Source: Acuticoccus sediminis (GTDB taxonomy: Bacteria > Pseudomonadota > Alphaproteobacteria > Rhizobiales > Amorphaceae). From it: a DNA stretch of 64,000 bases. The stretch is from contig NZ_QHHQ01000003.1 in assembly GCF_003258595.1 (NCBI RefSeq), positions 795,555-859,554 of the forward strand, written 5' to 3'. Below are positions 43,596-51,801 of the stretch, piece by piece; position 1 is the stretch's first letter, and each line of letters starts with the position of its first letter. Position numbers and translations under genes: made by a program. The notes beneath the pieces were generated by a model that did not search any database, was not told the origin of the DNA, and saw nothing but the letters and a program-made list of their open reading frames with translations.

Positions 43596-44087
43596 TCACT
43601 CCATATCTACGAGCGCCCCACGTAGAGCCTCGATAATCGCAGCTGGTCCGCCTTCCGGCAGGTCCACCGGGAGGGCCGCCACCAGGGCCGTGGCGGCGTT
43701 CGCATCGGCCGCGAAAAGGTTGGCGATCTGATCCGCGGTCTGCGCCGCGGCGATGTCATCGACACCGAGTGCATCTGCGAGCTCGGCGGCCGCTTCACTG
43801 TCGGCCGAGATCAGTGCGGCAATAAGCGCCGCCGTCACCAGGCTTGATCCGTCGATACCGAGATGCGCGCGCATCGCGTCGACGTCGACACGCTCGACGG
43901 GCAGCGTCCCCGTTAGCGACGCCGCGTCGCCGTCCCGCGCCACCTTGGCGAGACCAGCGATTGCGACCGCGAGCTTGGCGTTGACCCCCTCGGAGTAGGT
44001 CTTCGCGCTGTCGGCCGCCGCACGGGCGTCCTGGCGCAGCTTCTGAAGGATGGGCAGGGTCGCTGCCGAGTTGTCCTGGATGCCCAC
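43596..44087 (-). CDS. fibre-cluster helper protein, alanine-rich
   Basis: 163 residues. A helical N-terminus (SAATLPILQKLRQDARAAAD) is followed by Ala-rich repeats: VTAALIAALISADSEAAAEL, IAAAQTADQIANLFAADANA. The AAQTADQIANLFAAD phrase matches the DQT..EIA.L shaft motif of the neighbouring spike genes. It is the first gene of the second fibre cluster in transcription order. A role as fibre attachment or adaptor is likely. Confidence 0.65.
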   Translation of the reverse strand: MGIQDNSAATLPILQKLRQDARAAADSAKTYSEGVNAKLAVAIAGLAKVARDGDAASLTGTLPVERVDVDAMRAHLGIDGSSLVTAALIAALISADSEAAAELADALGVDDIAAAQTADQIANLFAADANAATALVAALPVDLPEGGPAAIIEALRGALVDME

Positions 44088-44375
44088 GGCGACGCTCCCT
44101 GAATTGACGCCCCCGGTCTCGGGGTGCCGGAATGGTTGGCGGGATGCGGGCGATTGGAGCCTTTGCCTCTGCCGGGCGCCTGACCGACAGGCATCCGGCC
44201 ACTCACGGCATCGCCCCCGTGTATGACCTGCCCTCCCGCCGGGGGCCCAGGTGAGACTACGGCCGGATGATGGAGTTGCCGCTGTTCCCGTCGATCATCG
44301 TCGACGGCGAGGCTTCGGCCCTGCCACCCGGTCAAGGTCCGGGCTCCAGGCGCTCGCGGCGCTCCTCGCTGGTAT
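44088..44375. other. gap between fibre cluster and Rha gene
   Basis: No supported gene. A GC-rich dyad (CCCTCCCGCCGGGGGCCC, around 44232-44250) could form a weak hairpin without a U-run. Any promoter for the fibre-terminase transcript could be here, but none is recognisable. Confidence 0.4.
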
Positions 44376-45152
44376 TCAGGCGGCGGCGCTGCGCTCGTTA
44401 ACGGAGCACTTCACTTCGGTGCCGCCGACCACCTTAAAGGGGAGCCGCCCCTGCCCAGTAACCTTGTCCACGTGTTCGCGGATCATCGGTCCGCAGTGGT
44501 CGCGAACGAAAGCGATCGCATCATGACGCGGAAACAGCCACGTCCCGCTGTGCGCGCACCGGAATGCTTTGATGCCGTGTGCGAGGCAGTGGTCCTGCAA
44601 CCTGGTGAAAACCTTGCGCTGAATAGATCGGCGGCCTTTGGCAGGCACCCGCCACTCGTCGGCAAGGATCTGCTTAACGCTGATGTGCGACATGACCGAG
44701 ACACGGGAGTCGGCGGCGATGGCTCGCATGATGGCCTCATCAACGATCTCGTTCACGCGCGCCTCGATGCCCGTCACCTTCTTCGCGAGCATTCGCGAAA
44801 TGCCATCCACCCGCTGCACCAGCGCCTCGGTCGAGGCGGCGGTCGCGTTGCGCTCCAGCGTCTCCCACCGATCAATCACCTTGGCCCGAAGCGGGACGCT
44901 GTAGCCAGTCAGAAGGATCATCAACTCGCGGTGCGGGAGACGGAAGCAGGGGTAGGACTGACCGTTCTGCGGGTTGATGTAGGTGTCCCCAAACTTGGGG
45001 AGACCCCCTTCCCCATGCAGCTCGGTAAGGACAGCGCGAATGTCCCGCACAACGTGGTCGTGCCGCTTCCCCGTCTGCTCGGCAATTTCCAGCGAGGACA
45101 TGGTGAGCGGCTTTGCGCCGTCCGCAGACGGCGTGGTAATGAGGATCGTCAT
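44376..45152 (-). CDS. Rha family phage regulatory protein
   Basis: 258 residues. Residues 15-110 match the pRha domain: LTMSSLEIAEQTGKRHDHVV, RDIRAVLTELHGEGGLPKFG, then YINPQNGQSYPCFRLPHREL and LLTGYSVPLRAKVIDRWETL (family: SreIAE.tGK.HdnVmrdI ... t.Y.n.qnk..p.y.L....ll.l..GY....r..vi.rW..LE). The C-terminal half, ADEWRVPAKGRRSIQRKVFT and HGIKAFRCAHSGTWLFPRHD, is a second domain. Rha proteins are phage regulators whose expression can interfere with growth in some hosts. AAGGAACC precedes the ATG at 45152. Confidence 0.88.
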   Translation of the reverse strand: MTILITTPSADGAKPLTMSSLEIAEQTGKRHDHVVRDIRAVLTELHGEGGLPKFGDTYINPQNGQSYPCFRLPHRELMILLTGYSVPLRAKVIDRWETLERNATAASTEALVQRVDGISRMLAKKVTGIEARVNEIVDEAIMRAIAADSRVSVMSHISVKQILADEWRVPAKGRRSIQRKVFTRLQDHCLAHGIKAFRCAHSGTWLFPRHDAIAFVRDHCGPMIREHVDKVTGQGRLPFKVVGGTEVKCSVNERSAAA

Positions 45153-45454
45153 CGTCGGTTCCTTTTCAACCGTCGGTGATGGATGGCGCCGAGCGCTAAC
45201 TCGGCGGTGTCTCTCGGAAGCGGCGGGGCCATGCCTGGAAAACCTGTCCCTCGCCGCTTCCACCCAGCGCGCACCAACGCGCCGAACTCCCTCAAGATGA
45301 CAGATGCGCCTCTTGGCATGGAGTCACCGCGAACTCATCCACAGGCTTTGTCCCCGAATTACGCATTATCCCCTTTGTTCACATGCCAGCGTCGATTAGC
45401 TTGACTTCAGCCTTCAGATGTGAAGCGTCGCGAATACAGGCGCATCGACGCCGT
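45153..45454. promoter_or_regulatory. intergenic region with three DnaA-box-like 9-mers, candidate origin
   Basis: No gene is supported in these 302 bases. TCATCCACA (45335-45343), TTATCCCCT (45367-45375) and TTGTTCACA (45375-45383) each resemble the DnaA box TTWTNCACA, with one or two mismatches, all on one strand within 49 bases of an unusually AT-containing stretch. The prophage encodes its own DnaA, so a phage origin here is a reasonable hypothesis, not a demonstrated one. Confidence 0.35.
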
Positions 45455-45634
45455 TCACCCTGCACGCTCAAGACCCCACTCGATCACCGTCCGGATGACC
45501 TCCGAGACCGTGCAGTTCTCACGGCGGGCCATCCGCTGGAGTTCGGCCAGGGTATCCGGGTCCAAGTTCGTGACGACCTTGACCTTACGCGCGCCCGGCC
45601 GCCGGCATCCCTGTGCAAGCCGCTGTTCGCCCAC
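45455..45634 (-). CDS. ribbon-helix-helix DNA-binding protein
   Basis: 59 residues from GTG 45634. ARKVKVVTNLDPDTLAELQR then ARRENCTVSEVIRTVIEWGL is a clear RHH (CopG/Arc-like) domain: strand KVKVVTNLD, helix, turn ENCTVSEV, helix. AGGAA is five bases upstream. The start lies just after the stop of the 244-residue gene (45648). It probably binds DNA as a dimer and regulates phage genes; the target is unknown. Confidence 0.75.
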   Translation of the reverse strand: MGEQRLAQGCRRPGARKVKVVTNLDPDTLAELQRMARRENCTVSEVIRTVIEWGLERAG

Positions 45635-45647
45635 GCGGGTTCCTCGC

Positions 45648-46382
45648 CTATCCGTCGACAAGGCCGAGCTTGGCCCGGCGCCGCGCCTGCGCTTTCCGCG
45701 CGCGTTCACGCGCCTTATCCAGCCGATTGATCATCGCCGCGACCGCTTCGGGGTCGCTGTCATCGTGAGCGACGGGCTTCGCGCCAGGCTCCATGTGCCA
45801 GTGCTGATGCCGTGGCGGAGCGCCGTCGTCAGATGTCCTCAGCGTATCGAAATGAGTATCGAAATCAGGTCGCTCTGTACACACCGCCAATTCCTCGGCC
45901 TGAACCAACAACTCGGGAAAGTTGGGTGCGTGTGTCGCGATGTCATTCACAGCATACGAAACGAACCGCGTTCCCTGATTTGCGTGTATGCTGTGTCGCC
46001 TGCACCATGACCTGAAACTCTCTCCCCCAACTTCCTTCTTCACTTGGCCACGGGCCCAAGCGAAAACTGCTCGGCGGTGCATCGCGTCATGAACATACCT
46101 TGCAACCCACCCGATGGTCTCCATCATTCTGGAGACGTCTGCCGGGGTAGCCGGCCGCCTCCGGATGAGCGCTTCCCACGCCTCCCGCTTCGCTTCGGCC
46201 TTCTCCTCATCGGTGTAGCCGTAGGCGTCGACCTCCTCCTTGGTGGGCGGGTCCATCTCTGGCCATACCGCCCGCATCGCCGAGGGGCCGAGCGAGCCGG
46301 CAGGAAGGCGGCGCTCGGTCCGGGCCGCGTCCTTCAGGCGTTCGCGGATGACGTGCTCCAGCAAAGCGCGATCCATCACCAT
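45648..46382 (-). CDS. phage protein, DUF6362-like, unknown function
   Basis: 244 residues. RLPAGSLGPSAMRAVWPEMD and RMMETIGWVARYVHDAMHRR resemble a domain of unknown function seen in alphaproteobacterial phages (possibly DUF6362; the name is from memory). WARGQVKKEVGGESFRSWCR follows. The C-terminal third is charged with KARERARKAQARRRAKLGLV. No catalytic motif is visible. It overlaps the GcrA gene by seven bases. Confidence 0.65.
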   Translation of the reverse strand: MVMDRALLEHVIRERLKDAARTERRLPAGSLGPSAMRAVWPEMDPPTKEEVDAYGYTDEEKAEAKREAWEALIRRRPATPADVSRMMETIGWVARYVHDAMHRRAVFAWARGQVKKEVGGESFRSWCRRHSIHANQGTRFVSYAVNDIATHAPNFPELLVQAEELAVCTERPDFDTHFDTLRTSDDGAPPRHQHWHMEPGAKPVAHDDSDPEAVAAMINRLDKARERARKAQARRRAKLGLVDG

Positions 46383-46996
46383 CTCCTCGAGCCCACCGCC
46401 GAGAGCACGGCATCCATCACGGCCGTCTTTGATACCCCGCGCGTCTCGCTCGGTGGCTTGATCCGCGTGGAGTGAATGGCCTGATGGAAGCGCTTGTGGT
46501 GCTCAGCGCAGTAGGATCCTTCCTCGATTGTCTTGGCCCCGCAGAAGCGAAAGTCGTCGATCGAGACCGGTGGGTACTGTCCCCAAAGCGGAGCTCGGCA
46601 AGACCGGTGCGAGAGGTCCATGAAGGCCACGCCAGAGGTCATCGGAACAGGGTCTGAGGCCACTACGGGAGCCGGTTCGATCTTCTGGAGAGGCGGCGCC
46701 GGCGTCACCTTCGGGATCGGCGGCACCTTCTGCGCAACGACAGCCTTCTGAGGTGCCGCCTTCGCTTGGCCTGCTGCCGCTCGGGCGACCTTCTGCACTC
46801 GGCCCGCCCGGTGGACAAACTTCAATCCGAATGACAGCCCGGCCCGGTTGGCGACACCGATGATCGCGTTCCGGCTGATGCCGAGCGGCTCGGCAATCTT
46901 GGACGCCGAGAGGCCTTGCCGAATTCCCTTCTTCACGATCTCGGTCTTCTCGCTCGGGGTTAGGAGCGTCCAATTCACGTTCGTCGGCGCGTTCAT
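46376..46996 (-). CDS. GcrA family cell-cycle regulator homologue
   Basis: 206 residues. The N-terminus TPSEKTEIVKKGIRQGLSAS then IAEPLGISRNAIIGVANRAG is the GcrA helix-turn-helix (family: LW..GLSAsqIA..LG.vTRNAViGK.hRlgL). A Pro/Ala-rich linker follows. The C-terminus CRAPLWGQY ... FRFCGAKTIEEGSYCAEHHK is the sigma-70-interacting zinc-like end. In Caulobacter GcrA activates methylated promoters with RNA polymerase. A phage version sitting beside methyltransferase genes could redirect that circuit. It departs from the family at GVANRAG, where GKVHRLG is usual. Confidence 0.85.
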   Translation of the reverse strand: MNAPTNVNWTLLTPSEKTEIVKKGIRQGLSASKIAEPLGISRNAIIGVANRAGLSFGLKFVHRAGRVQKVARAAAGQAKAAPQKAVVAQKVPPIPKVTPAPPLQKIEPAPVVASDPVPMTSGVAFMDLSHRSCRAPLWGQYPPVSIDDFRFCGAKTIEEGSYCAEHHKRFHQAIHSTRIKPPSETRGVSKTAVMDAVLSAVGSRRW

Positions 46997-47448
46997 GCGC
47001 TCGCTCCCTCATATCGTTCATCAAAAAGTTCGGGGGTCGGCGGGGCAAACTCCCCCGCGAGTTCTCGGTAGAGTTCGGTGGCAATCGCCTTGTCGGCGGG
47101 GACCGCCTTCATGTTGCCCTTCACGAACGTGTGGAGGCGATTGAGGTCGATACGGTCCAGGACCTCGAGCCAAGCCGTGGTGTCGCGACGCCACCATTCG
47201 GGATGGGCCCGGAGAAGCGACGAGACTGCCTTGATGATCGGCGCCAGCAACGCCATCGCGTTGTTCTCGGTGTGGAGAAAGCACGTCAGAACGTCCTGCA
47301 GGTGGCCCTCGCCGTGTTGCTCCAGGAGCTTCACCAGGGTCTGCTTGGCCTTGGTCTGGCGCGGCTTGATGTCCGGGCCCTCGTTGTCCAGAACCGTGAC
47401 GTCGTAGTCCTTCAGGACCCTCGTCAGGATGGCTTCGGGATCATCCAC
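46993..47448 (-). CDS. phage protein in replication cluster, unknown
   Basis: 151 residues. DIKPRQTKAKQTLVKLLEQH then GEGHLQDVLTCFLHTENNAM and RRDTTAWLEVLDRIDLNRLH. It is all-helical with no known catalytic motif. It overlaps the GcrA start by four bases and follows the dnaA-like gene by 13 bases. I have seen similar helical proteins in alphaproteobacterial prophages, but no function is known. Confidence 0.65.
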   Translation of the reverse strand: MDDPEAILTRVLKDYDVTVLDNEGPDIKPRQTKAKQTLVKLLEQHGEGHLQDVLTCFLHTENNAMALLAPIIKAVSSLLRAHPEWWRRDTTAWLEVLDRIDLNRLHTFVKGNMKAVPADKAIATELYRELAGEFAPPTPELFDERYEGASA

Positions 47449-47461
47449 GGGGCGGCCCCTG

Positions 47462-48790
47462 TCAGGCGAGGCCGCGGGTGATAATCTCGATGTCCTCGGC
47501 GAGTTTCTGGTCCCTCTCCTTCAGATCATCGATCTTCCGCACCGCATGGAGGACGGTCGTGTGGTCGCGGTTCCCAAATCGACGACCGATCTCCGGAAGG
47601 GACCTCGGCGTCAGCATCTTGCAGAGGTACATCGCTACCTGTCGCGGCCGAACGATCACCTTGGTGCGCCTCGCCGAGACCAGGTCGCCCCGCGAGATTC
47701 CGTAGTGCTGACAGACGACCCGCTGGATGTCCTCGATCTTCGGCGTCTTCACCGTGTTGGCGCGGAGCAGATCGAGGATCGCCAACTCGGCCATCTGCAG
47801 ATCGATCGTCCGGCCGGCGAGCTCGGAGTGGGCAACGATCCGGCTGACAGCACCGACCAGGTCTCTTCCGTTGGTCGTGATCGACTTGGCGATGAACTCC
47901 GCGACCTCGTCCGGGAATGCCAGCGCTGCGAAATCCGTCCGGTGGATCTCGATCCGCTTGGCGACGATATCCTTGCGCTGGCCATAATTCGGCGGCGCCA
48001 TCTCAGCGACCATGCCGGAGGACAGTCGCCGGCGCGTCTCCGGGCCGAGCATCTCCAGAACAGCAGGAACCACCCTCGATGTGCACACTACCTGCTGTCC
48101 ACCGCTGGCGAACAAGTCGATGGCCTGCTCGAAATGCGGCACGAACATCGAGCCGGTGATCCGATCGATGCCGTCCACCAGGAGGACCTCCGCCTGGGCC
48201 AGCGTCTTCCGCATGGCTTCGCCCTGACCCTTCGTGAGGGTGCCGACGAGGCGGTACATGAAGTCCTCGGCGGTGACGTAGAGGCACTGCTGCGGTGAGG
48301 TGGCCGCGATCGCTTGGAGAAGATGCGTCTTGCCGAGGCCATCGCCGCCGTAGATCACGATCGGGCTGTGCTCGACGCGGCTCCAGCGCTCGGTTGCGGC
48401 AACCTTGCGAGCAAGCGCCAGTGGCAGGTCGGAGCTGGCGACGAACGTCTCGAACGTCATGGACGGGTTGAGAGGCGTCCATCCCATGGGCGTCTGATCG
48501 CCGGTGTCCTTCACAGGTTTCGCCGCTGGCGGGACGTCCTGCTGCTGGACCAGAGCGGGACGCGCCGCAGTGTCGATCTCTCGCGCGCAATTCGAAGCGA
48601 CGCGCCGCATATGCGCGGCGTGGGCGTCCTCGCGGGACCGTGGTTCTGGCCATCGCTCATGTTTGGCCTCAGGATCTGCGGTCGCGACCTCGACGACGCG
48701 CGGCGCCGGTCTCATGTCCCCTTTCTCGGACACACGCCTGAAGTACGCCGCCCGGGCCTCTGGCGTTCCCGCGAGTGAATATCCCTGCAT
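47462..48790 (-). CDS. phage DnaA homologue, replication initiator
   Basis: 442 residues. The AAA+ part has NPSMTFETFVASSDLPLALA, Walker A YGGDGLGKTHL (about 147-157), LYVTAEDFMYRLVGTL and a Walker B of AEVLLVDGIDRI. Domain IV ends with VRPRQVAMYLCKMLTPRSLP and FGNRDHTTVLHAVRKI, the DnaA signature. Bacterial DnaA usually has IDD at Walker B; here it is VDG. The N-terminal 110 residues are a linker without the usual domain I. It could load the phage DnaB at a phage origin. GGAGAAG precedes ATG 48790; an ATG at 48802 is possible. Confidence 0.88.
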   Translation of the reverse strand: MQGYSLAGTPEARAAYFRRVSEKGDMRPAPRVVEVATADPEAKHERWPEPRSREDAHAAHMRRVASNCAREIDTAARPALVQQQDVPPAAKPVKDTGDQTPMGWTPLNPSMTFETFVASSDLPLALARKVAATERWSRVEHSPIVIYGGDGLGKTHLLQAIAATSPQQCLYVTAEDFMYRLVGTLTKGQGEAMRKTLAQAEVLLVDGIDRITGSMFVPHFEQAIDLFASGGQQVVCTSRVVPAVLEMLGPETRRRLSSGMVAEMAPPNYGQRKDIVAKRIEIHRTDFAALAFPDEVAEFIAKSITTNGRDLVGAVSRIVAHSELAGRTIDLQMAELAILDLLRANTVKTPKIEDIQRVVCQHYGISRGDLVSARRTKVIVRPRQVAMYLCKMLTPRSLPEIGRRFGNRDHTTVLHAVRKIDDLKERDQKLAEDIEIITRGLA

Positions 48791-48805
48791 CTTCTTCTCC
48801 ATGCT

Positions 48806-48970
48806 TCAGGCCGCCTCGGAGAGCCGCAGCCGGACCTGCCGGCGCGTACGGTGTTCAGGCAGCGATTTGAGATTCTCGGGGCGCTCCACACGCGCCTTGC
48901 GTTCGACGGTCACCCAGCGGATCCGGCGCGGCTTGCCGGTCCGGACCATGATGCGTTCCAGGCGGGTCAC
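48806..48970 (-). CDS. small basic protein, unknown
   Basis: 54 residues from a GTG at 48970 that overlaps the methyltransferase stop (GTGA). The protein is strongly basic (VTRLERIMVRTGKPRRIRWV, then RTRRQVRLRLSEAA). Translational coupling argues that it is real. It might be a DNA-associated accessory to the methyltransferase or to DnaA; no family is recognised. Confidence 0.55.
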   Translation of the reverse strand: MTRLERIMVRTGKPRRIRWVTVERKARVERPENLKSLPEHRTRRQVRLRLSEAA

Positions 48971-51801
48971 GCGGCCGCCTCCTCCGTCATGCCAACGGCG
49001 AGGTCCGCGCAGTTCGCATTGACGAGGGCCGCGGCCAGCGGCGGGCAGACGCTGTTGCCGCACATGCGGCCTTGGGCGGTGGCCGTGAGCCGTACCGGGT
49101 TTCCGTCGGCATCGCGGCCGACGTCGATCTGGTAGTCGTCGGGGAAGCCCTGGGCCCGGAAGCGCTCGCGTGGAGTGAGCATCCGCATTCCGATGTCGGC
49201 GATGGCGTAGGTGGCGCCATCGATCTCGACCGTCACCAGACCGAACCGGTCCTTGGTGGTGTCGGTATGCATCGGGCCGTCAATCGCGGCGCCTTCGCCC
49301 TGGCCGTAGTACTTCGACAGGAAGGCCGAGATCAGAGCCGAATGCTGGCCGCCGGCGGTTTGCGTCCAAAGCGGATCGTTGGCCTCTCCATCTCTCCGGG
49401 TGCTTCCCCTCATGTTCATGAGGTGGGCCGCAACCACGCTCTGCTGGGACGCTCCGTAGGAGCCTCCCGTGGTGAGCGTCGACACCGGCTCTCGGGCGTC
49501 ATGGCCGACGACGCCCGTGTTGTGCTGCGCCAGGAACGCGGCGACGACGGCGTGCTTCGCGCCGCCGGCAACCTGGGTTCCGAGCGGTTCCTGAATGTCG
49601 AGCGATCGCGGTGCCTGTCCCTCCCTCTCACCGTATCCGGTCTGCACCATCGTCGCGGCCACGAGACCTAGCGGTGCCGCGCCGCCGGGGCGCTTCACGT
49701 AGCTGTTGGCGGTCACGGTGGGCACCGGCCCATCCATCGGCGCGCCCGTCGAGCCGGTTTGGAACTTCGTCAGGTGCGGCATGATGAGCGCGTGCTCGCC
49801 GCGATTTGCGGTCGTCTGGGTTCGCACCGGCTCCGTGACCCCGTGCGAGCGGAGATCGCCGTGGTGCGTGACCGGGACGATGAACGGATGCCCACACGTG
49901 AGGACGTACCGGACGACACCGCGCGCGATCCTCCTCATCGTGGCGTCGGCGAGCGGCCGGATCGCGCGGATCCCGAACTTCGCGCGGATCTCCTCGGCGG
50001 TGTCGAAGATTGACGGGCACGGGATCGACCAGTCGATGATCTCGGCCGCCGTCCGCCATGGCTTCAGCTTGCCGCTGCGGACACCATCGCTGTCAGGCGC
50101 GCCGTGCGTCGGCTTCGGCCAGACGATGCGGCGGCCGTCGCGCCGGGCGATCACGAACAGCCGCTTGCGGATCGTCGGCGCGCCGTAGTCGCACGCCCGA
50201 AGCTCACGCCACTCGACCTTGTAGCCGAGCCGCTTCAGCTCTCCGGTCCACCGCGCGAAGGTCTCGCCGCGGCGGTCAGGGCACGGGGTGAAGACGCCTG
50301 GCGCGCGCTCCACGAGCGGCCCCCAGTCCCGGAACTCCTCGACGTTCTCGAGGATGATGACGCGCGGCCGGGCACGCTTCGCCCAGAGCACGACGGTCCA
50401 GGCGAGATCACGCACGTTGCGCTTCACCGGCTTGCCGCCCTTCGCCTTCGAGAAGTGCTTGCAGTTGTGGACGACGATCCCGTCCGCGACGTAGCTCTCG
50501 TCCTCCTCGACCGAGATGTTGAACACCGGCGCCGTCTCGCGGGCGTCTGCCACGTCCTGAAGACGTGTCCAGAAGTGCAGATCGTCCCGCTCATGCTGAC
50601 GGCGAGCGGGTTCATGACGCCAGCGCACCGAATAGAACGGTCTGGCGTTGACGCGGCGTCCAGCTATGACGCTCGTGCTCTGGCGCGGCCCATAGATCTT
50701 CGCCGGCGTGCCAAGGCTCTCGACAAGAGCCTTCGTGCTGAAGGCGAGCCGCCGGGACACGGTCGTGATGTGGGTCAGCACCACCTCACGGATCTTGGGC
50801 TCCGACCCATTGGCGGAGACGTAGCCCGCCAGGAGCGCGGCGCGCATGCGCTCTGGCATCCCCAGCGCCCAGGCGGGGAAGGCCTTCTCTGCCTCGCCGT
50901 GTCCGAACTGCTGCCGGAGCCAGATCACCAACCCCTGGTGCGACGTCGAGAACTGGTAGGCGGTGGAGGTCTCCCTCTCGTGCCAGGCGAGTTCATCGGT
51001 CCCAGCCCGTTGTCCGGCACGCGGCCACGCGCTGAGGCGCTCGCGAAGCGCGTCCGCATCGCGGCGGTCGCACGTGATGACGAGTTCCGCGCGTCCTCCA
51101 CCAAGCCGCGTCCAGCCCTCGCCGACGTACCTGCCGGCGAGCCACATCAAGCGTTCGTCGAGCACCATGCCGCGGCCCGGCACCTCGGGCACCGGAAGCG
51201 CCGGAAAGACGGCCGGCGAGGCCCAGAACGACAGGTCGCCGCCAGCGGCGTTCATCGGGGCGCCGGTGGTCCGCAGATCAGCGGCGGGGGTCCATGTCGG
51301 TTCACCGAGCGTCCGCCGGTACGCTCGGCGCTCGTTGTTCCACGCGTTCGTGGCGGAGCGAGTGTAGAAGGGGTGCTCGGCGGTGACCCGGATCGGCGGC
51401 ACCCCTTGTCCTGAAACGCTGAGGAGCGGTTTGACCGCCTGCATGGTCGCGTAGACCCGCCGGTAGCGACCATTGTGGGTGAGGACCATGTCGCCCTCAT
51501 CCACCGTCTCGATCGCCTTGTAGCCGTGATCGGTGAGGATCAGTGTCCCGGCTGGGAAGCAATCCGGCGAGAACCACGCGAGGCCGACAGGCCGGCGGCC
51601 GACGACGTCGAGCGGGTCGACCTGCCAGATATTCCGCGAGAGGTGGACCGTGTCGGGATGGTTCGCCGCGTGCAGGGCAAGGGCCTCGGCATCGTGGTTG
51701 ATCGCGTAGTCCGGGGACCGGCCGAGGGCCATTTCGATCCCGGTCGAGGCCCCTCCACCACCGGCGAAGGAGTCGATGATGAGCTCGGCAACTCCGGTCA
51801 C
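48967..51801 (-). CDS. DNA cytosine-C5 methyltransferase interrupted by an intein
   Basis: 944-residue precursor. Motif I is LIIDSFAGGGGASTGIEMA (7-25), motif IV is SPD-C where the catalytic Cys is split from SPD by the intein, then ENVEEF (motif VI), RKRLFVIARRDG (motif VIII) and RERFRAQGFPDDYQI with GNSVCPPLAAALV (motifs IX-X). The enzyme methylates cytosine C5; phage members use SPDC in place of the usual PPC. Removal of residues 81-446 gives a 578-residue enzyme. Without splicing the active site is not formed. It sits in the replication operon with a second methyltransferase. Confidence 0.93.
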   Translation of the reverse strand: MTGVAELIIDSFAGGGGASTGIEMALGRSPDYAINHDAEALALHAANHPDTVHLSRNIWQVDPLDVVGRRPVGLAWFSPDCFPAGTLILTDHGYKAIETVDEGDMVLTHNGRYRRVYATMQAVKPLLSVSGQGVPPIRVTAEHPFYTRSATNAWNNERRAYRRTLGEPTWTPAADLRTTGAPMNAAGGDLSFWASPAVFPALPVPEVPGRGMVLDERLMWLAGRYVGEGWTRLGGGRAELVITCDRRDADALRERLSAWPRAGQRAGTDELAWHERETSTAYQFSTSHQGLVIWLRQQFGHGEAEKAFPAWALGMPERMRAALLAGYVSANGSEPKIREVVLTHITTVSRRLAFSTKALVESLGTPAKIYGPRQSTSVIAGRRVNARPFYSVRWRHEPARRQHERDDLHFWTRLQDVADARETAPVFNISVEEDESYVADGIVVHNCKHFSKAKGGKPVKRNVRDLAWTVVLWAKRARPRVIILENVEEFRDWGPLVERAPGVFTPCPDRRGETFARWTGELKRLGYKVEWRELRACDYGAPTIRKRLFVIARRDGRRIVWPKPTHGAPDSDGVRSGKLKPWRTAAEIIDWSIPCPSIFDTAEEIRAKFGIRAIRPLADATMRRIARGVVRYVLTCGHPFIVPVTHHGDLRSHGVTEPVRTQTTANRGEHALIMPHLTKFQTGSTGAPMDGPVPTVTANSYVKRPGGAAPLGLVAATMVQTGYGEREGQAPRSLDIQEPLGTQVAGGAKHAVVAAFLAQHNTGVVGHDAREPVSTLTTGGSYGASQQSVVAAHLMNMRGSTRRDGEANDPLWTQTAGGQHSALISAFLSKYYGQGEGAAIDGPMHTDTTKDRFGLVTVEIDGATYAIADIGMRMLTPRERFRAQGFPDDYQIDVGRDADGNPVRLTATAQGRMCGNSVCPPLAAALVNANCADLAVGMTEEAAA
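50464..51561 (-). other. intein with LAGLIDADG-type domain (residues 81-446)
   Basis: 366 residues. Cys81 begins block A (CFPAGTLILT). Block B is IRVTAEHPFYT (138-147). Block C is LAGRYVGEGW (221-230) and block E LLAGYVSANG (323-332), the two LAGLIDADG helices. Block F is VFNISVEEDESYVADG and block G is IVVHN followed by Cys447, the +1 residue and also the methyltransferase catalytic Cys. All splice residues (Cys1, His in block B, penultimate His, Asn, Cys+1) are present. The homing domain carries Asn where its second catalytic Asp is expected. Extein ends are SPD and CKHFS. Confidence 0.93.

Noticed and set aside
44250..44340. short minus-strand frame ending MIDGNSGNSIIRP
   Set aside because: Only about 23 codons are open and there is no start with ribosome site.
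45842..45868. GTATCGAAAT tandem pair
   Set aside because: Coding repeat (FDTHFDT) of only two units; too short to mean anything.
50104..51414. 436-codon plus-strand reading frame
   Set aside because: Antisense of the intein-containing methyltransferase.
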